DNA from: Pratylenchus scribneri
Lineage: Eukaryota > Nematoda > Chromadorea > Rhabditida > Pratylenchidae
Direction: 5' to 3'
Length of the DNA stretch: 64,000 nt
NCBI GenBank assembly: GCA_030063045.1
Contig: JAQSEB010000105.1
Location: 372,001 to 436,000, forward strand
The position numbers and the translations under genes are program-made. Shown here one piece after another: positions 45,401 to 53,530 of the stretch. Position 1 is the stretch's first letter. Each line of letters starts with the position of its first letter. Under the pieces are notes generated by a model. The model was not told the DNA's origin and did not search any database. It saw nothing but the letters and a program-made list of their open reading frames with translations.

Positions 45401-46147
45401 AAATGGGAATGAAGAAAAATCCGTCGGGAAAAGGCTTTTTAAAGCTCCCGGAAAGGTTGATATGAATCAACGGGGCGGAGGAGGAGGGAAATTGAAATTC
45501 GCATTTGAAAGATGCGACATTTATTAAAAAAAAATTTAACTAACTGTGAGTCCTTCATCGGCTAATTTGATGATAATGCGCTTTTGGAAACCCATATCAT
45601 TCTGATGAATGGCAATGCAGGCTGGAATAGGCTCGAATCCTGGTGGCATTTGTGGCTGACCATTGATAAACACCGGTGGAATTTCGATTCGTGCAAAGTT
45701 TCTGTAAATAGTCAATGTTATTTTATGTTATCCATCTTTTGAAAATAAAACTTACAAGCCATCAAAAATTTCCTCTCCATGCCAAACAATTCGATCCGCA
45801 TCCCATCTAGAATCCAATGTCAAACTTTGCACGTTTCGCAATTCCAAATTCCATTTGTCTTTGATGAAATTCCGATCAAAACAATGTTTGATTGCAATCC
45901 GTTTGAATGAGTCTGGGGAAATGCCGACCAATTTGGTCCAATCAAGTCCATGACCGTCGTAATCCATTTTGTCTCGCCAAAAGAAGCTTTGTGACAGAAG
46001 TTTGTTCCATTTCGGTGAGACCTGAAATGAAGTTAGAATTCAATCTTTTTTAAAATTAATTCAAACCTGGGTGCATGTTTTCAACAAATCCTTGGCCGGA
46101 ACTCTCAACAGTATTAATGCTAATCCATTCTCCGGTATAGTTGCCAT
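36477..46147 (-). CDS. F-box protein with an F-box-associated (FBA) domain, Fbs1/FBXO2-like
   Basis: Five exons (46067-46147, 45756-46021, 45545-45701, 36844-37183, 36477-36649) give 338 residues. The F-box is at residues 4-45 (IPENGLALILLRVPAKDLL, then CTQVSPKWNKLL and FWRDK) and would bind Skp1 in an SCF ubiquitin ligase. An FBA-type sugar-binding domain follows at about 150-325, with IVVSEMVANRRDCTSYYRM and WEQVEHVFTDYPAGMRYLIL ahead of YGVKMANCSVKALF, as in the glycoprotein-recognising Fbs proteins. A 40-residue Asp/Glu stretch (DESDEDEDESDEDEEE) interrupts the FBA fold in exon 4. Intron 3 spans 37184-45544 and contains a complete 8.27-kb LTR retrotransposon in the same orientation; the splice sites GTTAGT and TTTAAG remain, so the gene is probably still expressed, perhaps poorly. 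Confidence 0.85.
37253..37614 (-). repeat. 3' LTR of the BEL/Pao element
   Basis: 362 bases, same length and sequence as 45158-45519 as far as I can read. Ends TGTCGC/GCGACA. The proline-rich accessory ORF runs about 50 bases into this LTR. Confidence 0.95.
37562..38293 (-). CDS. Accessory ORF of the BEL/Pao element: proline-rich, basic protein
   Basis: A 243-residue frame from ATG 38293. It begins with an acidic stretch (EVDEQDMEVD), continues with proline-rich sequence (PPPPPPPEPT) and a strongly basic cluster (KSKKKRSPKKKKIGK), and ends PPPPPR inside the 3' LTR. The same frame is open much further upstream, but that part is antisense-like sequence overlapping the membrane ORF, so I take the acidic ATG as the start. 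No family is recognised; the basic patch would suit a nuclear or nucleic-acid-binding role. Confidence 0.5.
   Translation of the reverse strand: MSCNEQDQAMEVDEQDMEVDVTTVTPIPSPIIKVTVESSEPRPRIRAPSPELESGCALPPGHPIAVQEIPLPPGTPPAVPPILAPSDPPPPPPPEPTQKIEVVTGNNGKLPKINFSPRNAASNRPNVISRVQILSSGSVVHLPINRPKSKKKRSPKKKKIGKNMENRIRKLPNITRLIPLNSIKFPHGPPPGLNIQAHAPIFPSLPYAHVTPQHPPIYNHNSCPGGVSHLSNANFNFPPPPPR
38424..39059 (-). CDS. Accessory ORF of the BEL/Pao element: multi-pass membrane protein
   Basis: A 211-residue frame placed where retroviruses carry env. It has up to four hydrophobic segments: AFLTFVLIAFFGILASGVFF, SILVILCLAFILLPIV, TAPLLIPPALYLAF and YISIVGALSTVAIVFLYIL. There is no signal-peptide-plus-ectodomain layout, almost no cysteine and no furin-like site in a suitable place, so it does not look like a classical envelope glycoprotein. 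Its role is unknown. It overlaps the other long frame on the same strand. It could be translated from a spliced RNA. Confidence 0.55.
   Translation of the reverse strand: MGNVISLEVFSLDLVVLPQFGTEESPWAFLTFVLIAFFGILASGVFFCRKFARFNHSNRKGTWTPPPSILVILCLAFILLPIVQSRPGKDYLGYRSKNRKFAKPILKHTAPLLIPPALYLAFDQFLQFLQKPEPSAEYISIVGALSTVAIVFLYILAKFCLTLGKHFFPNLFPSPTISPIPPVPNNSIELRELNNTVAELVQRSNPPPHRL
39314..41953 (-). CDS. BEL/Pao pol, second part: RNase H, integrase, DUF5641
   Basis: This open frame continues pol after two frameshifts. In order it has the connection region (HFDPTGFLSPILLPIK), an RNase-H-like part (LTIHKLELMAALMG, LWIDSAVSLAWL), an integrase with an HHCC-like segment (HLNFLHASPLL, then CLPCRR) and the DDE core (VDFCGPLRLL, YSDQAPTF, and a glutamate in the SEIENIINCRPI helix), and a DUF5641 end (GELVIIMDPTSPRSLWRTAV, then VRLSNGHILSRSVNHLYPLE). 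No internal stop is present. Ends with a proline-rich stretch. Because of the upstream frameshifts it cannot be made as one gag-pol protein from this copy as read. Confidence 0.9.
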   Translation of the reverse strand, partial: GNSHLIPQILSHLPENVCLPGIHQKFLGINWNTQTDQLYFNLSPPSFSQIPAKRDVLAFLASHFDPTGFLSPILLPIKSFFQSLWSQSMKWTDPLTEEANVNWAKLFQKWPPESILSVPRHPFIFPSNDLHYELHCFSDASLTAMCAAVYLRVSHLSHSKSKVFLIFSKTKVKPYKNANLTIHKLELMAALMGTRALKFVQNELSHINISLPLNLWIDSAVSLAWLNSSTQIRDIFVFNRLKAIRDFPNMSINHIPGSENPADLGTHGVDSPSALESIPIWWNGPEWLSHPQQNWPPLRPDFPTFLSNGFKTKPFPPTNSPLFTYNATQFNPIYRIIKFDKISRLPKLLRITAYFLRFIYRLRPNIHTQFLSPSTLPIPNSILINIPELHRSMAFLIRQEQQFLPPKDRDNQALGLFLDPNQLLRSKGRLGNSQLPIDTQDPIFLPSKSPLTSLLTYEIHLNFLHASPLLTLSFIRRHYWIPRGKHSVSHIIYKACLPCRRFSAQPYNLPPFPQLPKDRVTPATPFSSVGVDFCGPLRLLPTFPVDKKATTQKFYILLWVCLITRGISLDLLPNQSAPMFLLAYRRFCAKHGQPTSIYSDQAPTFIAIHKSLLTLSPIWHLRTPFAPWKYGFYERFVALIKSHLRRSLCAGIHPKQFTFDYAQTILSEIENIINCRPISFDSANSADPRPLRPIDFIRPLGHNFPSSLSISNPPSYAPQSTMQSLNDLWDNISKKSQSFWTKWKMDYLVSLRDKEKKSSPKSHRKPKIGELVIIMDPTSPRSLWRTAVIVDVCNNTDNFPDTAKVRLSNGHILSRSVNHLYPLEIPSSISPPPTVPTSPIPADQQDLIKPIIPPPIRVPSPVNTPSSFLELRSRKIPRS
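41983..45084 (-). CDS. BEL/Pao gag-pol, first part: DUF1759 gag, zinc knuckles, protease, reverse transcriptase
   Basis: A 1,033-residue frame. Coiled-coil N-terminus (1-120); proline-rich spacer; DUF1759 gag (about 150-340, LPRMQLPTFNGKCADFISFW); zinc knuckles and Cys-rich region (about 395-465, with CLKCMKEGHFANKCP); DUF1758-type aspartic protease region (about 600, VFDDCSTHSYIS); reverse transcriptase (about 870-1,020, with CDIEKAFLQVSI, VLFGYVCSPF and YVDN). The catalytic box reads YVDN where most polymerases have YVDD. The frame ends shortly after this box by a frameshift, well before the natural end of pol. Confidence 0.92.
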   Translation of the reverse strand: MSAPYREQIRLALPHINQILAHQQNFPVPPAEQLAQIPTLISHLEEHLEETIERLLDLTQPIDRWMSLRNNMTGAERTVDTPLYEAFIADNPYAASIDQCKTYIRRLKTQLRALKAAQPNIVPIQPPPPPPPLVVAAPPIAATQSHAHLPRMQLPTFNGKCADFISFWSQFKAAVGDLEGLTGAVKLSYLKTCLSQAPLSLIESLPLTDDSYDSAVLLLETKYNNPNEIERTLHQSLKALPIVRKGEHLCPDLSKLIDALEGICIRFDQQHVDSNALHVQMEIEGKLPAFILEELYKAKEDLGDGEEWTTEDIRHKLKAILKRKENIQSIHPIRESRKPQNPSSSSSSYPNVQSHEQPSQPNSSLTFNTQNNPNQKPPSQSSKAKIEPKLPCIFCVECGHFSSSCPKFTTRESRIERLKALKRCLKCMKEGHFANKCPNSNSLKCSNCSGGHSRALCPSPNKSKFNRSQSTNFTQSNSSMAPIPPTAAVTQPTQYYPIPTPQPTFHPAFYPQFYGTNPSNPPYTPLPPQSMAAPESVVSINIPGDGQNPKGPPPQTNTSSVFRKDFLTDTPPVLFKCLRTQIFNPKLPDHCIEGILVFDDCSTHSYISSKGAKQLSLSFTPTSLKLGVFNNPNCTSTPSFFTEFGLKLTNGRTLVVKANTVEHMTQPTHYIPFSPELLSSKSELINSTEIVSPIVLLGADYYYELEPTPIQRLPSGYTLIHTLLGPAIAGKPYGPNPPSPISHCETPINNRITYFCMQSSPEPPPNFFTLEGVGVNEDSFGKNNDEIYNDLISNIRVQDDRYEVKLPFKSNPLSLPLPSNYGLAWGRLKSTINALNKNPTLFTRYHDLLMEQINLGITEEVPDPSKYNPPLHYVPHHPVFNPIKNKLRIVYDGSAKIGNEMSINDCLEPGPVILPNLIGCLIRFRIPPFSIICDIEKAFLQVSIHPSHRDSTRFLWLKDPSLPLSQQNLRILRFQRVLFGYVCSPFLLAGTIRFHLSQNPSPLTPELNQNIYVDNIFLSANSIAEGQSKCSDH
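45158..45519 (-). repeat. 5' LTR of the BEL/Pao element
   Basis: 362 bases, identical in length and as read in sequence to 37253-37614. In element sense a TGGAGAGC word begins nine bases after the LTR and is the nearest candidate for a tRNA primer site, but I cannot match it to a tRNA with confidence. Confidence 0.95.
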
Positions 46148-46351
46148 TGTTTGTTGGTGTTATATTCTCTAGTTTATGTTTGAATGCTTGGTCTTCTAAA
46201 AAACATTATCATTAATTTTTGAGATTGGAAATTAAGCTTAAAATTGATTGTTATGTTGGCCATTGGGTCTATTTATATTTATTGCTAAAATGTAAAGGAT
46301 GGATAATGGGTTAAGCTTTAAACTAAATTTTTTGATTTAGATGATGAGGGG

Positions 46352-46430
46352 TCAACTCGCTACCCGCGAACTCGCTACTCGCCAACTCGCTACCCTTCCC
46401 AACTCGCTACCCTTTGACCAACTCGCTACT
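46352..46430. repeat. Five spaced copies of AACTCGCTAC
   Basis: The decamer AACTCGCTAC occurs at about 46354, 46369, 46384, 46400 and 46420, with spacing of 15 to 20 bases and variable filler. It lies upstream of the F-box gene, about 200 bases before its start codon. It is either a small satellite or part of an unknown element. Confidence 0.8.
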
Positions 46431-46689
46431 TTTTGCTAGAAATAGCATAGAAAACAGAGACAATAGTGACTGTAGATTGAAATATCGAATTTTTACAACT
46501 TTCTACCCGATTCCCTATTTTTCTCCTTCTCCATAATTCGCTATGAATTGAAAAAAAAATGTAACTAGCCTTTTCAGATATGGCTTTTAAACGCATTGGA
46601 TCTAAAACTTTATTATTTATTTATTTCGGATCATCTACACGACGCAAATCTTTGCTACAAATAAACAAAAGGCAGAGGAAGTGACTGAG

Positions 46690-46808
46690 AGTGCGCCGGA
46701 GAGGGATTAAGGTGGATATAGGGGATTGGGCCGGATTTAGCCCCGAAATGGAATGGAAATGGCCCGGAAGGCCAATGGAAGGTCGGGGAAGTGCCTGAGA
46801 GTGCGCGG
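46690..46808. mobile_element. Fragment related to the interior of foldback element I
   Basis: Contains GGGATTAAGGTGGATATAGG and GGAAATGGCCCGGAAGG followed by AAGTGCCTGAGAGTGCGC, words also found at about 34050-34330 inside foldback element I. The terminal repeats are missing, so this is a remnant. Confidence 0.7.
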
Positions 46809-47372
46809 AATTAAGAACTTAAGCACGAATGATGAATAATAAAAGCTAAAAATATGTACTTGCTGATTTGTAAAAATAATTTTTTATAAACCTTTTCCTA
46901 ATCTTTTTTAACGTGGTGTGCTTACGCTTATACTGTACTGCTGCTAGCTCTATTAGACCTTTTAATATGGAATCTCTAATAGAAAATGCGTTATTATTGC
47001 CTAAAATAAAATAAAGTGTGAAAATTCTGAAACACATCTTCTAATAAAGAAAGATCTCCTTTCATTAAGGTTTGAGCAAATAGAATTTAGGAATTTTAAA
47101 CAAATGTAAACTTTTTATTCATTTATTGAGAGAGGAATTAAAGATAAAGTTGTGTATTTGATTGCGTACCATTTATAATGAGTTGTGGTTGAAATATAAT
47201 TCAGCAACAATGGCGTGAAAAAGAGTGGAGGAAGGGAATGATTTTATTGAACTTAAATGGAGAAGAAGACAAATTAAGTATGCCAAACAAATATCGTTTT
47301 ATTTTTGCATTCATTCAAACTTCGTTCATCGGTCGTCTAATTTGTTTATTTCTCAATTTACATATCCATTCT

Positions 47373-47790
47373 TTATTGGCCAGGAACTGAAGTCCGTGTG
47401 CCAGGATTAGTTCCAGTGGTTCCACCGAGGAAGACATGAGACTCAACACCGCCGTGTCCATAACTAAACATTAGTTTAAATTTTAATTCGAGTTCATCAA
47501 TTCAATACCCGCGGGGGCCGAAGAGTGCGCCATAACAACGATTGCAATATGGCTTTCCCTCATGTTCGGAGTGTCCACCTTAAATTTAAATTGAAAATAG
47601 GATTTAAAAACGATAAATACCGGCTGCCAATGTCTTTTTACATGCCTCATTGTAGCAGCGAAGACATGGTCGATGCCAATCCTTGCCAATTGAAGTCACT
47701 CGCTCAGCTGAATGAAAAAGGAAATTGGACAAATTTGAAGTTGAATTTACCGAAATAGACGGGACGTTCACAAGTAGGGCAGAGAGGCAT
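47373..47790 (-). CDS. LIM-domain cysteine-rich protein (CRIP1/EXC-9 type)
   Basis: Four exons (47751-47790, 47621-47707, 47509-47578, 47373-47463) give 95 residues. A single LIM domain fills residues 4-60: [10 protein letters not shown], then [23 protein letters not shown] and [19 protein letters not shown]. All eight zinc ligands are present. The Gly/Thr-rich tail ([16 protein letters not shown]) is typical of cysteine-rich intestinal proteins. The C. elegans relative EXC-9 maintains the excretory canal tubule and acts as a cytoplasmic adaptor. Which nematode paralogue this is cannot be told here. The first 3 codons' ATG was chosen because CRIP proteins start MPxCP. About 1.2 kb of spacer separates it from the F-box gene. 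Confidence 0.92.
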
Positions 47791-49010
47791 TATTATCTTG
47801 TTGTTTATTTATGAGAATGTTTTGTTGATATTGCTAATGAATGCTGTTTTTGCTATGATCTAGAAAAGGTATGGAATTAGAGAAAAAATAACATGAAGTA
47901 GAAATGAGAAATGTATATTAAATTTTCTTCAACAACTTTACAATTTATTTTTTGATTTGTTTGTTTATTGCGCAATCAAATGAGAGGAAAATGGATAATA
48001 AATAGGATTTGGGAGATATTTTGAAAGAAGTACGAAATGACGGAAAGCATATAAAAAGAAAGTTATTGATGGGAAATTGGTTGAATATGAAATTGGTAAT
48101 ATGGAAAAAGTTGGCGTGGAAATAGCTGCGAAGAAGTGGATGCACCCGGCACAAATATTTATTTATTCTCCAGTAAAAAATGGCCGAAGAAGACGGGGGA
48201 GGAAAAGGGCAAAAGTGGGAACGGGGCAAAATGAACAAAACAACAAAAAAGGATGAAAATGAAAGGACTGAATAAAGTGGATGGTATTTTTGAAGGGATT
48301 TGACTTGGCGTTCTTCGGTCGCCAACAAAGTTTTTTGCCCGCCCAAAATGAGGAGAATAGAGTGGGGAAAACTTCACTTGCACTCAAAATGGATTTATTG
48401 AAGGACAAAAAATTTTCAAAAAAAGGAAAATCAATGGTTTAAAAGATTTTGTATTTTTTTTTACGTAAATTCGTTTAATTCTTGGATAAAGAAATTTGTC
48501 ATATTTTATTGTCTCCTATTTTCGGACTTTTATGGCCCAGAGTGTTCGCTTTCGTATTTTCTGCGGTTTGCTTATCATATTTATCACCAAATATATTGGT
48601 TTGACTGTTGTATAACATAATTTTCAATTTTAATGCTTATGGATCGGCCAAAAAAGTGGGCAAATCTTAAAATATCAAATGATATGAAAAATAAATTGGA
48701 AGACATAAAAATTTATAATTTTTGTAAATTCATTGATTAAATTTGAATTAAAATGAATTTTCCTTTTAGGAGAATGAAATAGCACCGCTAGGGAGATTTG
48801 CGCATCTCTTACAATTTTCATCGTGTTAAATAATGGTTGGGAAATCCGATTATTTTCATTTTTAATAGTGAGCTAGTTTTCCGACCTCAAAAGAGATTAT
48901 TATTTATTATCCATCGAAGGCCACCAACTAAACCCCAAAAAATTAATCGAGAAAAATGCTAAAAATTGAAGTAATAAGAGGAAGAAAAAAATAAAAGTAA
49001 ATGGAAAAAA
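47791..49010. other. Spacer with no gene I can support
   Basis: AT-rich sequence upstream of the CRIP gene. Open frames here (for example 47945-48408 on the minus strand) are phenylalanine/serine-rich shadows with no splice partners. Confidence 0.45.
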
Positions 49011-49014
49011 AGGT

Positions 49015-49690
49015 GATTCGACATTTGCGACGGGAACATTTGCGCCGCCGACATTTGCGCCGGAACTTTTGCGACGCCGACTTTTGCGCCGACGACTTTT
49101 GCGACGCAGACTTTTGCGACGCCTACTTTCGCGCCGCCCACAGAAATACGAATTATTGTTTATTAAAAAAATTATCTGACCGAATTATTACTCATATCAT
49201 TAACAAATAAAAGGGTGAATAATTTTCTATTTCCAAAAGATGGACATCATACAAATTAAGCAATCCTTAACTAACGAAAAAGGAATCAATGGAATTCATC
49301 AACAGAATCCTAATTCGCGCAATGGTTCAACATGGCTGGCTCATCCTCAGGCATTACGATATCGTTTAACAACAAGGGGATTGGGTGATTGGGTTTATTG
49401 ATGCTTGGGATTTTTATATAACATTTATTTAATAATTTTATTTATTCATTTGGTTAATAACTTTAATTTTGATAGTTAATAATCATAACTTGGATTTATT
49501 TTACATCGTTTTGCAAAATCTAATCGTATTTCTAGAAGCGGCGCGAAAGTAGGCGTCGCAATAGTCGGAGTTGCAAATGTCGACGGCGCAAATGCTCCGG
49601 CGCAAAATTCGACGGCGCAAAAGTCGGAGTCGCAAATGTCGGCGGCGCAATTGTCGGCGGCGCAAATGCTCCGGCGCAAATGTCGGCTAA
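49015..49690. mobile_element. Foldback element II, 0.68 kb, with G/C-rich modular arms
   Basis: The left arm (about 49015-49160) and the right arm (about 49530-49690) are inverted copies. Each consists of a run of 12- to 15-base units such as TTTGCGCCGCCGACA and TTTTGCGACGCCGAC. Pairing continues past the units into AGAAATACGA. The AT-rich middle contains no transposase frame. The arms stand out sharply by G+C content from the surrounding DNA. The layout (subrepeated arms, no coding) is the same as in foldback element I although the sequences are unrelated. Confidence 0.85.
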
Positions 49691-49699
49691 CCGAAAAAA

Positions 49700-52600
49700 A
49701 TATGAAATTGAAACTGGGCTGGGAAAATGAATGGCCTGATTAGGCCAAAAAGAGTGAAAAGAGTTGTGGAATAAAATGGGTTCATCGAGCCCCAGCGACC
49801 AAAGCGGATTATCATTAATAATTTTGAATGAGGAAAACGAGGAGCGAGGAAATATTCACGGAGATATTTTTATTTTGGTTGATTTTTATTAGTTTTTATG
49901 CACTATTCAATATTAAATGCTACTTTCATTGCAAAGAATTTAAAAATGTTCAGTTTCTTATCAATTGAAAGTTAATTATGATTAATTTTACAAAAGATAA
50001 TGAGTGTTTTTACTAATATCAGCTGGAAATAATGGAATGTGTTTTCATTTCGTGTTCAAACAAAATTAATGACGGATTTCTCTGCAAAAGTCCATTCATT
50101 TAATCTCCGGTTATGAATGAACGCGAAAATGAGGAATGAGATTAATAAAGGGAAGGTTGATTGGGCGATGAGAATGTGAGAAACAGCTAATTGGCTGTTC
50201 AATTGATGCTTTTCATCAGTAGCAGAACGGTGATCCGGAGTTTCAGAGTGGAATGGGGGAAAGCAAAGATTTACGTGATGGGATTTCTATCCCACACGCA
50301 TATTTTCTTCCAATCTTTTACTCATCATCGCGCTAATTTAATGGAGGAAAGTGGATGATAATAATGAAATGATGAGGATGTTGATGGTTGAATGAAAGAA
50401 GAAGCCGATAGGATTAATTGTATGGGAAAATATTTATAAAGTTGATTGAAGAGACTTAAATATGGCTAATGAACTGGGTTAACTTGCTTTAAAATGACTA
50501 AATTAAATTGTCGATTGAAAAGACATTCTTCTCTGCCGATTCGGGAATGCAATAAAAGGTTGAAGCAGGTTTTTTAATAGGATTAAGCTGACTTGATTTA
50601 AGTTTTGCAAAGGAGGAATTTGATAGGCGGATTGGATGGAAGAGTAAAGCAAAGAGGAGAATTTGGGGAGCAGCTGGACATTTTCAAATGTGAATGAAAT
50701 GAAAATGAATGTAGTGTCCACTCTCATTCAGCAACAACAGTGCAGTTTTGGGACAAATCTGGCCAGCAGAAAGGGGGAATTGTAAAAGATTCGGGTGGAA
50801 ATCAAGAAGGAATTGAGTGAAGGGACACATTTTGCCAATGGAAAAGAGATGCATTTGATGAGAAGAACCCTCCTCTCCATCCATTCAAAGCAAAATGGCC
50901 ATTTGGCCAGATTTTATGCTGGAGGCCGAATATATTATTGGGATGAAAATGAATTTGTGGATTTGGATGAGAATTTTTTAATCACAAAAAAACCGAATAT
51001 AGGATCATAGAACGGAGAATCTAAGTTTAAATTTTGTCCATTCTTTTTCGTTGATCTAAACCAAACCAGCATAGAGGACAAAGGCATTGAATAAAGAAGA
51101 GGGTATGGATATTTGAAAAGGAGGAGTTTGGCTTGGGGATTTGCCAGCCGCCGGCGGGGAATCCCTGCCACCAGCCGCCACCATAAAAAGAGGAGATGGC
51201 TTCCAGAATGGACGCCAACAAGCCCAGCAAAAAAGAATTTACTTTTTATTGGTGCGCAACTCTGCAGGGGACTCGTTTTTTTATGTGGAGTGTCCCATTG
51301 CATTTGGAATGGAAGGAGAGCCTTTTGGAGAGGGGAATATTGAATTGTTCCAAGAATCCAAGGAAATGACGAGGCCATTTCCCTTAAAGTAATTTGGATG
51401 AGGGTTTCTTCGCCCCTCCCGGGTGAACATAAACATAAAAATTGAATTCCCCGGTGAAAGGGAAAAAGAGACACATTCATCATCATTCAACCAACAATTC
51501 ACAACCGATTATCAAGCCCATATCACTGAATTGGTTGGAGGAAGGGAAATGGACGTGTGGTGAAGAGGCGAAAAAACCGGTCGGAATATTGGCGTTGGGA
51601 CTGTGTATTGAGGTGTTTATTTGGAAAATGGGAGGAAAAACATCGAGAATGAATAGCAAAAAGAGGGAAATTCGATGGGACAAGTGGGAATTATTTGAAT
51701 GAATGAATGGAAGATTAGACAAATGGAATAGAAAATCAACAATAGAGGAGAAGACATGGAAGAATGAAGATGGGAATTGGGAATGCGTCGATGCGTCGAT
51801 GATGATTGGACACTTATGAATTGTCCAACAAATTCTCATAGGGGTTTTTCTAGGTTTAAGTAAATATTATTATTATTTATTGCTTATTGTTTCTTTTTCT
51901 TTACATTTGGAGTCATTTTTCAAAATTGAATTACCGTATTTATTTCCTATTAGCGGCTCCGGGGTTACTATTTTCAGAGATCCTCTAATAAGAGGGGCTA
52001 TTATTAGAGGGAGAGGGGTTGTTTCTCAGTCCCTACAAAAGAGTAAAAAATTCATTTGTTTACTTTTTCCCCTTAAAAATCCTAAAGGTAATTTATTAAG
52101 AGAAGGCTTCTATTAGAGCCTAGAGGGGAGGCATTAATAGAGGAAATATGGTAAGTGTATGATTGATGAATTTAAAAATTGTGGAAAGAAAATTGGCCTC
52201 CCTGCTGGCTCCAGTTTATTTGTTAAATTGACACACAACAACAATCGAAAAAGAATGTACTGCGCAGTGCGCAATTGCGCAAAATATTCTAAATTTCCCT
52301 CTTTTTTGCATTCACTTCCTTCATTTCCCAATTCCCATCATTCTGCCCGTGCCTTTCCTCAAAGTTCTCCGCCAAAGGCAATTTCCATTCACAAAAAGAG
52401 AAGGCACAATTTTTGAATTGTTCTTTTCGTCATTTCCATTATATGTCGATTGCGCTCTTTGGCTTCATCTCCTTGAGGGGAAGTGAGCTTATGCTATTCT
52501 CCAATCTCCATCAATTTTGTTGGCGCAATTATCCCATCCCCAAAATATCATTGTTGACGGACAATGTTCGATTGTTTTTGCTATTCCTTATAAACATTCC

Positions 52601-53530
52601 AATCCATTATGTCACTTTTTATTTTTAATTCAATGAATATTCTTTGCCGAATAAAAAATCATTCATAATTTAATATTAGGATTGCGGAATAATGTTTTTC
52701 AACAATATATGGATGGCCTTTTCTCTTTTAATAATCCAACCAAAACATTTGTTCGAAAAAACAATTAAATTTCAGACATATTCCATTTTCCTTAATTCTT
52801 TTATAATTTGTGTACAAAAGTCTCGAAAAGGGGCAGAAAGTGCAATTGAGTGAAAGGTGGTGGGAGGATGGATGGATTTGTTGTTGTGCAATCAGCGGAT
52901 GGGAATATGGGCATCGTCTTCACTTCATTCTCGTCCATTTGCCCAAACCGGTCCTTCAATGCCCCAAAATGTTCGTCCCCAATATTCTCCCCACTCCATT
53001 TCTTGCGCACATCCAATTGCCTTGATTTTCTTCCCTTTCCTTCCGATTTGACCAACAAAACCAAAACAAGAATCAAAGAAGAAGAATATAATCAAAAGGG
53101 AAATGAAGGAAGAAAGAAGATAGGTGGAACTTCTCCTTAATCGGTCCTATTAAGTATTAATTCATTCACTCCTCCAATTGTTTTGCGCACCGATTACCCC
53201 ATATTTCCCCCCAAATACATTCATTCATTCATTTCCCAACCAATCCACGTTAATGTTCATTATGGTTTGCTTGGTTTGGTTTGTGGTTGCTTTTTGTCTA
53301 GAAGCCTAGTCAAATCGAATGGGCTTCAGCCTTTCAGTCGTTTGATCAGTGCAGGCTCGAGGCCCCTCCATATTTAATCATTTTTTCCATTTCCAACACC
53401 GCACTTTCCCAAATTCATCGGCCATTCATTTTCCCAAAACCATTCATTCCATTATTCCCATCAAAATTCAATAGGAATTGTTCACACTAATTCAATTCAA
53501 TATTCGATTCTCTCATTTTCTGCAGAAAAA
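49700..53530. other. 3.8-kb stretch with a MITE but no gene I can support
   Basis: Apart from the MITE at 51934-52151 I see only AT-rich sequence with ATTCATTC runs and isolated open frames (for example 50795-51010 +, 50935-51486 -) that share no domain or splice pattern. The last few hundred bases probably contain the promoter of the SEC14-like gene. Confidence 0.45.
51934..52151. mobile_element. 218-bp MITE with TA target-site duplication
   Basis: Left end CCGTATTTATTTCCTATTAG and right end (reverse complement) CCATATTTCCTCTATTAATG are imperfect terminal inverted repeats, flanked by TA on both sides (51932-51933, 52152-52153). The left third (GGCTCCGGGGTTACTATTTT then CAGAGATCC) is close to the smaller MITE at 25667-25765. 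No coding sequence. Confidence 0.8.

Larger units (their letters stand above)
37253..45519 (-). mobile_element. Full-length BEL/Pao LTR retrotransposon, recent insertion
   Basis: The 8,267-bp element has two 362-bp LTRs bounded by TGTCGC and GCGACA and is flanked by a 4-bp duplication TTTA (37249-37252 and 45520-45523). It is oriented on the minus strand. Its coding order (gag DUF1759, zinc knuckles, DUF1758 aspartic protease, reverse transcriptase, RNase H, integrase, DUF5641) is that of BEL/Pao elements. Two more ORFs lie between integrase and the 3' LTR. A purine run next to the 3' LTR (GGGGGGTG in element sense, 37615-37622) could be the polypurine tract. Because the LTRs read identically, insertion must be recent. 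It sits in intron 3 of the F-box/FBA gene. Confidence 0.95.
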
